30,338 bases of DNA. It comes from DASXSB01 sp036506275. Its GTDB lineage: Bacteria; Methylomirabilota; Methylomirabilia; Rokubacteriales; CSP1-6. The notes under the pieces were generated by a model that did not search any database, was not told the DNA's origin, and saw nothing but the letters and a program-made list of their open reading frames with translations. The position numbers were made by a program, and so were the translations under genes. The stretch covers positions 1 through 30,338 of the forward strand of contig DASXSB010000118.1 in the NCBI GenBank assembly GCA_036506275.1, given 5' to 3'. The stretch's first letter is position 1. Every line of letters begins with the position of its first letter. Shown piece by piece: positions 17,437 to 23,228 of the stretch.

Positions 17437-18432
17437 CTACGTTTCGAACGCGCGCTCGTACTGCGAGCGCAGGCGCTCCAGCTCCTCGGGATCGAGGCGC
17501 ATGCCGAGGGCGAGGCCCATCTCGCCGAGAATGGTCTTGATCTCGTTCAGGGACTTCTTGCCGAAGTTCTTGGTCTTGAGCAGCTCCGCTTCCGTCTTCT
17601 GCACGAGATCGGCGATGGTGCGGATGTTCGCCGTCTTCAGGCAGTTGGAGGCGCGCACGGACAGCTCGAGCTCGTCGACGTTGCGGAAGAGGTTCTCGTT
17701 CAGCTCCACCCGAGGCCGGAACTCGTCGCGGGTGACCTCTGCCTCCGCGGGCGTCGTCTCCGGGAAATCGGTGAGGAGGTCGAAATGATCCTCGAGGATC
17801 CGCGACGCCTCCCCCACGGCGGCCACGGGCGCCACGCTGCCGTCCGTCCACACCTCGAGCACGAGCTTTTCGCGACCGTCCGTGCCCAGCGGCTCCACGT
17901 GGAAGTTCACGCGCTTCACGGGCGAGAAGTCGGCGTCGAGGAGGATGGCGTTGATGGGCAGCGCCTCCGGCTCGCGGCGCTCGGCGCCCCCGTACCCGCG
18001 TCCGCGCTCGATGCAGACCTCCATCTCGAGCATCCCGTCCTTGTCGAGGGTGGCAAGGGCGACGTCGGGCGTGAGGATCTCGACGTCGGCGTCCGCCTCG
18101 AAGTCCCCCGCCTTCACCACGCCCACGCCCTGCGCCTTCAGGCGGAGGATCTTCGGGCGGTTGACGTGGAGGGCGAAGACGACGTCACGGAGGTTCATCA
18201 TGATGTCGAGCGTGTCTTCCATGACGCCGGGCAGGTGCGAGAACTCGTGGAGCACGTTCTCGATCTTGACCCAGGTGGGCGCGGCCCCGTGGATGGCGGA
18301 GAGGAGCGCCCGGCGGTACGCGTTACCCACCGTGAGCGCGAACCCGGCCTCGAACGGCTCGATGGTGAGCTTGCCGTAGGTGCGCTCCTGCGCGTTCCAC
18401 TCGTGACGGGAAGGAAGCTGAAGCTCGAGCAT
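17437..18432 (-). CDS. rpoA: DNA-directed RNA polymerase alpha subunit
   Basis: A 331-residue alpha subunit, full length compared with E. coli (329). The N-terminal dimerisation domain has IEPFEAGFALTVGNAYRRALLSAI (about 24-47; the usual GNALRR reads GNAYRR), VLHEFSHLPGVMEDTLDIMMNLR and the ERGRGY motif at 142-147. The C-terminal domain (about 250-313) keeps residues that in E. coli contact UP-element DNA: Arg260 and Asn263 (VRASNCLK), and GKKSLNEIK at 291-299. A charged tail (DPEELERLRSQYERAF) follows. It stands alone rather than after rpsD in a ribosomal-protein operon, converging on dapL and diverging from mltG. It may be the sole rpoA, relocated, or a second divergent copy; the window cannot tell. 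Purine-rich aaggggg precedes the ATG. Confidence 0.93.
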   Translation of the reverse strand: MLELQLPSRHEWNAQERTYGKLTIEPFEAGFALTVGNAYRRALLSAIHGAAPTWVKIENVLHEFSHLPGVMEDTLDIMMNLRDVVFALHVNRPKILRLKAQGVGVVKAGDFEADADVEILTPDVALATLDKDGMLEMEVCIERGRGYGGAERREPEALPINAILLDADFSPVKRVNFHVEPLGTDGREKLVLEVWTDGSVAPVAAVGEASRILEDHFDLLTDFPETTPAEAEVTRDEFRPRVELNENLFRNVDELELSVRASNCLKTANIRTIADLVQKTEAELLKTKNFGKKSLNEIKTILGEMGLALGMRLDPEELERLRSQYERAFET

Positions 18433-18453
18433 GCGGACCCCCTTCGAGGATTG

Positions 18454-18471
18454 CGGGGCGCCTCCGCCCCG
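18454..18471 (-). promoter_or_regulatory. Hairpin in the rpoA 5' leader
   Basis: The arms cggggcg (18454-18460) and cgccccg (18465-18471) form a perfect 7-bp stem with a 4-base loop, lying between the predicted transcription start (near 18472) and the rpoA start codon at 18432. It would form at the extreme 5' end of the mRNA and could affect stability or autoregulation. Confidence 0.4.
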
Positions 18472-18478
18472 GCCGGCT

Positions 18479-18487
18479 AGTATACCA
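18479..18487 (-). promoter_or_regulatory. Extended -10 promoter for rpoA
   Basis: On the minus strand the sequence reads TGG-TATACT, a TGn-extended -10 with five of six bases matching TATAAT. A transcript would start near 18472, giving a leader of about 40 bases. A -35 match is poor, which is usual for extended -10 promoters. Confidence 0.6.
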
Positions 18488-18522
18488 GCGCCCGCCGCGA
18501 TTCGGTAACGCCGCCGCCCAGA

Positions 18523-18531
18523 TGCTAGACT
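18523..18531 (+). promoter_or_regulatory. Extended -10 element upstream of mltG
   Basis: TGC-TAGACT (18523-18531) ends eight bases before the ATG at 18540, and no Shine-Dalgarno sequence is present. The geometry predicts transcription starting at or within two bases of the A of the start codon, that is a leaderless mRNA. Confidence 0.5.
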
Positions 18532-18539
18532 CGAAAATC

Positions 18540-19619
18540 ATGCGCGTCGCTCTCGTCGCACTGATCCTGCTCGGGTTGCTGGGGGGTCTCGGCGTCGAGG
18601 CGTGGCGGATCGCGACGCCCACCGAGAGCCTGCGGCGTGGACCGCTGGTGGTGGAGATCCCCGCCCACGAAGGCGTGGTGGACGTGGCCCGGCGCCTCGC
18701 CCGCGCGGACGCCGTACGCAGTGGGCTCGGCTTCATGGGCATGAGCTTCACCCGCGGGACCGCCCGCTCGCTGAAAGCCGGCGAGTACGAGATCCCGGCC
18801 GGTGCCACCACCGTGGACGTCCTCGCGCTTCTCGAGAGCGGCCGCGTCCGCCAGCATACGGTGTTGCACCCGGAGGGCGCCACCGTGAGCGAGCTGGCGC
18901 GGGCGCTGGAGGCGGAACGACTCGCGAGCGCCGCCGACATCACGCGCCTCGCCACCGACGCCACGTTCCTCCACTCCCTCGGCATCGAAGGCCCTAGCCT
19001 CGAAGGCTATCTGTTTCCCGACACGTATCACTTCGTGCGCGGCATGCGGCCGGAGGAGATCCTCGGCCGCATGGTGCAGCGGCTGCGATCGAAGCTGAGC
19101 CCGGAGGTGCGCGCGCGCGCCCAGGAACGGCAGCTCAGCCTCCACGAGCTCCTCACGCTCGCCTCGATCATCGAGCGGGAGGCGGTGGCGCCCGACGAGA
19201 TGCGGCTGATCTCCGCCGTCTTCTGGAACCGGCTACGGCTGCGCATGCCGCTCCAGGCCGATCCCACCGTGCAGTACGCCACGGGCAAGGAACGCCGGAC
19301 GCTGACGCGCGCCGACCTCCTCGCCGATCATCCGTACAACACCTACCGTCGCGTGGGCCTGCCGCCGGGCCCGATCGCCAGTCCCGGGCTGCCTGCCATC
19401 GAGGCCGCCGTCGATCCCGCGCGGGTGGATTACCTCTATTTCGTCGCTGTCGACGAGCGGCATCACCAGTTCTCGTCGACGGTCAAGCAGCACAACGCCG
19501 CCGTCGCGCGCTACCGGCTCCGTCGCAGCGCGCGCGCCACCGAGGCCGCCGCTCTCTCCGCTGCGCCGGCACCGGCCGCGCCGACAGATCCGCCTCGTCG
19601 CAGCGCCCGCGCGAAATAA
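18540..19619 (+). CDS. mltG: Endolytic peptidoglycan transglycosylase MltG
   Basis: Cleaves nascent glycan strands at the inner membrane and sets their length. I chose ATG 18540 (359 residues) rather than ATG 18522 because it begins directly with the anchor RVALVALILLGLLGGLG and because a -10 element overlaps the longer form. A LysM-like segment spans about 36-103, and the YceG domain contains EGYLFPDTYHF (155-165), the catalytic glutamate Glu212 in LASIIEREA, and FWNRLRLRMPLQADPTVQYA. The tail RVGLPPGPIASPG and YLYFV completes the fold. The last 40 residues are an Ala/Pro/Arg-rich low-complexity extension. MltG often lies near folate or ruvX genes; here it is a single-gene unit, divergent from rpoA and followed by a separate sigma-54-like promoter. 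Confidence 0.95.
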   Translation: MRVALVALILLGLLGGLGVEAWRIATPTESLRRGPLVVEIPAHEGVVDVARRLARADAVRSGLGFMGMSFTRGTARSLKAGEYEIPAGATTVDVLALLESGRVRQHTVLHPEGATVSELARALEAERLASAADITRLATDATFLHSLGIEGPSLEGYLFPDTYHFVRGMRPEEILGRMVQRLRSKLSPEVRARAQERQLSLHELLTLASIIEREAVAPDEMRLISAVFWNRLRLRMPLQADPTVQYATGKERRTLTRADLLADHPYNTYRRVGLPPGPIASPGLPAIEAAVDPARVDYLYFVAVDERHHQFSSTVKQHNAAVARYRLRRSARATEAAALSAAPAPAAPTDPPRRSARAK

Positions 19620-19631
19620 CCAAGCTGTCGC

Positions 19632-19646
19632 TGGCACATCGGTTGC
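19632..19646 (+). promoter_or_regulatory. Sigma-54-type -24/-12 promoter
   Basis: TGGCAC (19632-19637), five bases, then TTGC (19643-19646). The GG and GC dinucleotides start exactly 12 bases apart, matching the consensus TGGCAC-N5-TTGC for RpoN holoenzyme. It starts 12 bases past the mltG stop codon. Transcription would begin near 19658, followed by the ribosome-binding site aaagagggg (19671-19679) and the ATG at 19684. No activator gene is adjacent. Confidence 0.65.
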
Positions 19647-19683
19647 CTCTTCTCTCCATAGGTCCTACCGAAAGAGGGGCGCC

Positions 19684-19902
19684 ATGTATCGACCGAGTCG
19701 AATGATCGCGGCAGCGGCCGTCGTGACGGTGCTGTGGCTGGCGGCAGCCTTTGCGGAGGGTCCGGCGCCCGCGACCTCGCCGGCGCCGAGCGCGCCCGCC
19801 CCCGCGAATCCCAACACCGGTCTCAACTCGACGGCCCCCACGGTCGGGATAGGGGTGCCGGTTCCCGCGGGCCCCGGCGCGAACGTCCCGTCGCGCCGCT
19901 GA
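19684..19902 (+). CDS. Small secreted Pro/Ala-rich peptide, 72 residues
   Basis: I do not recognise this family. The product starts with a clear signal peptide: MYRPSRM, hydrophobic IAAAAVVTVLWLAAAF, cleavage likely after AFA (residue about 24). The mature part, some 48 residues, is Pro/Ala/Gly-rich with a repeated PAP pattern, then NPNTGLNSTAPTVGIGVPVP, and it ends SRR. It has no cysteine and no lipobox, so it should be a free periplasmic or secreted, probably unstructured peptide. Reality as a gene is supported by a strong ribosome-binding site, an upstream -24/-12 promoter and a perfect terminator 25 bases downstream, making a compact monocistronic unit. A structural role at the envelope or a stress-induced peptide would fit, but function is unknown. 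Confidence 0.75.
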   Translation: MYRPSRMIAAAAVVTVLWLAAAFAEGPAPATSPAPSAPAPANPNTGLNSTAPTVGIGVPVPAGPGANVPSRR

Positions 19903-19927
19903 CGCGCTCGCTCGTCCGTGCCGCGCG

Positions 19928-19962
19928 ACCACGGCGGGGGCCTTCCCCCGCCGTGGTGCTTT
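19928..19962 (+). terminator. Intrinsic terminator after the small secreted-peptide gene
   Basis: A perfect 13-bp stem, accacggcggggg (19928-19940) with cccccgccgtggt (19945-19957), has a 4-base loop cctt and is followed by gcttt. The T-run is short. This is the best terminator in the window and it insulates the acyltransferase gene from the upstream unit. Confidence 0.8.
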
Positions 19963-19964
19963 CG

Positions 19965-19973
19965 TGCTATAAC
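19965..19973 (+). promoter_or_regulatory. Extended -10 element upstream of the acyltransferase gene
   Basis: TGC-TATAAC (19965-19973), five of six to the -10 consensus with the TGn extension, ends eight bases before the ATG at 19982. There is no Shine-Dalgarno sequence, so the transcript is probably leaderless, exactly as for mltG. It lies just past the terminator stem. Confidence 0.55.
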
Positions 19974-19981
19974 GCCACGTC

Positions 19982-20659
19982 ATGGCGCGCACGACGGCCC
20001 TTCCCGCGAAGGTGGGTATCGGTCCGCCCGTGGCGCCGGCTCCCGCGCTCTACCGTCTTCTTCGCGCCCCCGTTCGCGCCACCCTCGAGCGCTGGTTCGC
20101 CCTGGACGTCGACGGCGCCGACCGTCTGCCCGCCCACGGGCCTTACATCGTGGCCGCCAACCACCACAACTATCTCGACGGCGTCGTGCTCGGCGTCACC
20201 GTCCCCCTCCCCGTCGCCTTTCTCGTGATGCCACGGGTCTACCGCGCCACGCCGGTCCACCCCGTCTTCCACCGTCACGTGGGATCGATCCCCCTTTCGC
20301 TCGAGCGCCCCGACGTGGGCGCCCTCCGCGCCGCCCTCCAGTCGCTCGAGCGAGGGGCGGTGATCGGGATCTTTCCCGAAGGGCCGTTTAGCGTCCGCGG
20401 CCAGCTCGAGCGCGGGCTGCCGGGCGTGGGTCTGCTCGCGCTGCGCTCGGGCGTGCCCGTGGTCCCCGTCGCCATCCGCGGCACCTACGAGGCGCTGGTA
20501 GGCCGTCGCGGCTACATCCCGCGCCGACATCCGATCACGGTGCGCTTCGGGACCCCGCGTGTCTTCGTCACCAACGGCGATGGGGCGCGGACGGCGCGCG
20601 CCCGCGTCACCACGCGCGTCATGGAGGACATCGGCGCCCTGCTCGCGAAACCGACGTGA
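19982..20659 (+). CDS. 1-acyl-sn-glycerol-3-phosphate acyltransferase-like (PlsC family)
   Basis: A 225-residue membrane-associated acyltransferase, probably acylating lysophosphatidic acid or a related acceptor in phospholipid synthesis. Motif I is NHHNYLD with His61 and Asp66 (HX4D). Motif III reads FPEGPFS at 131-137: the FPEG core is kept but the usual Thr-Arg of FPEGTRS is Pro-Phe, which may change acceptor phosphate binding. Motif IV is VPVVPVAI. The length fits short PlsC proteins. It has its own extended -10 promoter after a terminator. Its stop overlaps the argH start by four bases (GTGA), suggesting co-expression with arginine synthesis. Because of the altered motif III the acceptor could be something other than lysophosphatidate. 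Confidence 0.85.
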   Translation: MARTTALPAKVGIGPPVAPAPALYRLLRAPVRATLERWFALDVDGADRLPAHGPYIVAANHHNYLDGVVLGVTVPLPVAFLVMPRVYRATPVHPVFHRHVGSIPLSLERPDVGALRAALQSLERGAVIGIFPEGPFSVRGQLERGLPGVGLLALRSGVPVVPVAIRGTYEALVGRRGYIPRRHPITVRFGTPRVFVTNGDGARTARARVTTRVMEDIGALLAKPT

Positions 20660-22035
20660 CGAAGGCGTGGAGCGGCCGCTTCACGGCGAAGACGGACGCC
20701 GCCGCGGAGCGCTTCACGGGATCGCTCGCGTTCGACCGCCGCCTGTGGCCCTACGACATTCGCGGCAGCATGGCGTGGGCGCGAGCGCTCGCCCGCGCGG
20801 GCGTCATCAGCGGCGGCGAGGGCGACGCCATCGTGGCCGGCCTCCAGCGCATCCACGACGAGCTCGACGCCGGCACCTTCACGTTCCGGCCCGAGCTCGA
20901 AGACATCCACATGAACGTGGAGCGGCGACTGCAAGACATCGCCGGTCCCGTGGGTGGCAAGCTCCACACCGGGCGCTCTCGCAACGACCAGATCGCGCTC
21001 GACGAGCGGCTGTACCTGCGCGACGTCGTCGCGCGCACGCGGGCCGGCCTCACCGCGCTCGCGCAAGCGCTGCTGGCGCGCGCGGAAGAGACGGTCGACG
21101 TGGCCATGCCGGGCTACACGCACCTCCAGCGCGCGCAGCCGGTGGTGCTCGCGCACCACCTCCTCGCCTACGTCTTCATGCTCGAGCGCGATCGCGCGCG
21201 CTTCGCGGACGCCGGCGCCCGCGCCGACGTGCTGCCGCTCGGCGCGGGCGCGCTCGCCGGCACCGCGTTTCCCATCGATCGGGAGGCGCTCGCGCGCGAG
21301 CTCGGCTTCGGCGCCGTGAGCCCGAACAGCCTGGACGCCGTGAGCGACCGCGACTACGTGCTGGAGTTCCTCGCCGCCGCCGCCATCACCGGCATGCACG
21401 TCTCGCGACTGGCGGCCGACCTCACGCTGTGGGCGACGTCGGAGTTCGGCTTCGTGGAATTCTCGGATGCGTTCGCCACCGGCTCCTCGATCATGCCGCA
21501 GAAGAAGAATCCCGACGTGGCCGAGCTCGTCCGGGGCAAGAGCGGCCGCCTCTACGGCAACCTGGTGGCGGTGCTCACGACGATGAAGGGCCTGCCCCTC
21601 GCCTACAACTCCGACATGCAAGAGGACAAGGAGCCGCTCTTCGACTCCGTCGACACCCTCGACGCCATCCTCGGCGTGCTGCCGCCCATGGTCGCCTCCC
21701 TCGCCTTCGACACCGATCGCCTGCGGCGGGCGGCCGGCGAGCATTTCTCCACGGCCACCGATCTCGCCGACTACCTCGTGCGCAAAGGTCTCCCCTTCCG
21801 CGAGGCGCACGACGTGGTGGGGCGCATCGTTCGCTTCGCCCTCGACGCCGGCGCCGAGCTTTCGGCGCTCGCGATGGACGATCTCCGGCGCTTCTCGCCG
21901 CTCATCGAGGACGACGTGAAGGCCGCCATCACCGTGGACGCTTCCCTCCGCGCGCGCGCCGTGACGGGCGGCACCGCTCCCGCCGCTGTCCGGGAGGCGA
22001 TCGCGCGCGCGCGCACGCTCCTCGCGCGCGAATGA
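20656..22035 (+). CDS. argH: Argininosuccinate lyase
   Basis: Cleaves argininosuccinate to arginine and fumarate, the last step of arginine synthesis. The 459-residue length and sequence are typical: WSGRFTAKTDAAAERFTGSLAFDRRL at the N-terminus, EDIHMNVERRL, GGKLHTGRSRNDQIALDERLYLRD, the catalytic histidine region PGYTHLQRAQPV, SDRDYVLEFL, and the fumarase/aspartase superfamily signature GSSIMPQKKNPD with the catalytic serine at 277/278. It starts at a GTG overlapping the acyltransferase stop. No argG or other arginine gene is present. Its stop codon at 22033-22035 overlaps an ATG that begins a truncated copy of the next gene's 5' end. Confidence 0.97.
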   Translation: MTKAWSGRFTAKTDAAAERFTGSLAFDRRLWPYDIRGSMAWARALARAGVISGGEGDAIVAGLQRIHDELDAGTFTFRPELEDIHMNVERRLQDIAGPVGGKLHTGRSRNDQIALDERLYLRDVVARTRAGLTALAQALLARAEETVDVAMPGYTHLQRAQPVVLAHHLLAYVFMLERDRARFADAGARADVLPLGAGALAGTAFPIDREALARELGFGAVSPNSLDAVSDRDYVLEFLAAAAITGMHVSRLAADLTLWATSEFGFVEFSDAFATGSSIMPQKKNPDVAELVRGKSGRLYGNLVAVLTTMKGLPLAYNSDMQEDKEPLFDSVDTLDAILGVLPPMVASLAFDTDRLRRAAGEHFSTATDLADYLVRKGLPFREAHDVVGRIVRFALDAGAELSALAMDDLRRFSPLIEDDVKAAITVDASLRARAVTGGTAPAAVREAIARARTLLARE

Positions 22036-22099
22036 GATCGCGCGCGGGCGTGGTGGCGCCCTGAGCGCGCGCATGCGACGGCGCGCGGGCGTGGTGGCG
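22032..22099 (+). repeat. Tandem duplication of the lipoprotein gene's 5' end
   Basis: The 19-base sequence gcgcgcgggcgtggtggcg occurs at 22040-22058 and again at 22081-22099, offset by 41 bases. Each copy lies in the same place behind an ATG (22032 and 22073). The first reads M-R-S-R-A-G-V-V-A-P-stop; the second is the true gene, M-R-R-R-A-G-V-V-A-V. The 41-base offset is not a multiple of three, so the first copy ends after ten codons. Its ATG overlaps the argH stop (ATGA). Confidence 0.7.
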
Positions 22100-23146
22100 G
22101 TGACCGCGCTCGTGGCGGCCGCGTGGGCGGGCTGCGCCAAGGTGGGGCCGCCCGTCGCTCCCGAGGTTCGCCTGCCGCGCGCGGTGAGCGATCTCACGGC
22201 GACCGTGAGCGAGGGCGCCGTCGATCTCGCGTGGACGAACCCCTCCCGCCGCGTCGACAACACGATCATCCGCGACCTCGCCGTTGCCCGCGTCTATCGC
22301 ACCGACGACGACGGCACCGGCGATCCCAAGTCCGCCATCGTCAACCGGGGCCGCGTCGCCGGCTACCGCGAAATCGCCCGCATCGCCTTCGACGTGCCCG
22401 AGAAGAAGCGCGCCGCCTCCCGCGCCGCCACCACCGATCGCGGAGACCTCGCCTACGGGCGCCGCTACACCTACGTCGTCCTCACCGAGGACGGCCAGGG
22501 TCGGACGAGCCTGCCCTCTCCGCGCGTGAGCGTGCTGTTCATCGCGCCCCCGGAGACGCCGCGTGACGTGACGGCGGAGCCGGGTGACGGCCAGGTGCGG
22601 TTGCACTGGCGACCGCCGGCGCGGCTCGTGGACGGGACGGAGGCAGGGACGGACATCGTGTACGAGGTCCTGCGCTCGGGTGACGCGCAGGCGCCGCTGC
22701 AATCGATCACGCCCACGCCGATCACCGCCACCGAGCTCGTGGACCGGAATCTCGACAACGACCGCGCCTACACCTACGCCGTGCGCGCCGTGCGCCGCTC
22801 CGGCACCACCCTCGCGCGCGGCGCGCAGTCGGCCCCCGTCAGCGCCACCCCCCTCGATCTCACGCCGCCGGGGCCGCCGACGAACCTCGTCGCGGTGGCC
22901 ACCGGCGATGTCGTCCGGCTTTCCTGGACCGGGAGCCCCGACGCCGACGTCGCGCTCTACATCGTCTACCGCGCGATGGAGGGCGCCGCCTTCGTGCGGA
23001 TCGGGGCGGCGCCCGCGCCGTCCACGACGTTCCTCGATCGCGACGTCGCCCCCGGCCGCTATCGCTACGTGGTGACCGCACAGGACCGAAGCTCGCGCGC
23101 CAACGAAAGCGGCCGCTCCAACGAGGTGCGGGTCAACGTGCCTTGA
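22073..23146 (+). CDS. Fibronectin type III domain lipoprotein
   Basis: A 357-residue envelope lipoprotein. The signal peptide (MRRRAGVVAVTALVAAAWAGC) has a lipobox ending in Cys21, and the residue after it is Ala, compatible with outer-membrane sorting under the +2 rule known in enterics. After the cysteine comes AKVGPPVAPEVRLP, similar in style to the CGxKGPL start of LptM-type lipoproteins found beside dapF/lysA (inference). Three beta-rich FN3 modules follow at about 36-130, 160-255 and 262-355, each with the W/Y pattern (AVDLAWTNP, QVRLHWRPP, VVRLSWTGS). It lies between argH and dapA, a spot where other bacteria have a small lipoprotein and lysA. No good ribosome-binding site precedes the ATG. 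Function is unknown. Confidence 0.85.
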   Translation: MRRRAGVVAVTALVAAAWAGCAKVGPPVAPEVRLPRAVSDLTATVSEGAVDLAWTNPSRRVDNTIIRDLAVARVYRTDDDGTGDPKSAIVNRGRVAGYREIARIAFDVPEKKRAASRAATTDRGDLAYGRRYTYVVLTEDGQGRTSLPSPRVSVLFIAPPETPRDVTAEPGDGQVRLHWRPPARLVDGTEAGTDIVYEVLRSGDAQAPLQSITPTPITATELVDRNLDNDRAYTYAVRAVRRSGTTLARGAQSAPVSATPLDLTPPGPPTNLVAVATGDVVRLSWTGSPDADVALYIVYRAMEGAAFVRIGAAPAPSTTFLDRDVAPGRYRYVVTAQDRSSRANESGRSNEVRVNVP

Positions 23147-23171
23147 CTTCAATGGAGCCGGATGCTACGGT
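23143..23171 (+). promoter_or_regulatory. Promoter for the dapA operon
   Basis: TTGACT (23143-23148, five of six) and TACGGT (23166-23171, three of six) with a 17-base spacer; TGC immediately precedes the -10, making it an extended -10. The leader of about 50 bases is A-rich (aaggaaaaaacg) and ends with GGGAGGG (23218-23224), five bases before the dapA ATG... spacing bases 23225-23228. Confidence 0.5.
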
Positions 23172-23228
23172 CGACAAGGAAAAAACGTAACGACAACGCG
23201 TACATGGACACTCTGCAGGGAGGGTCCG

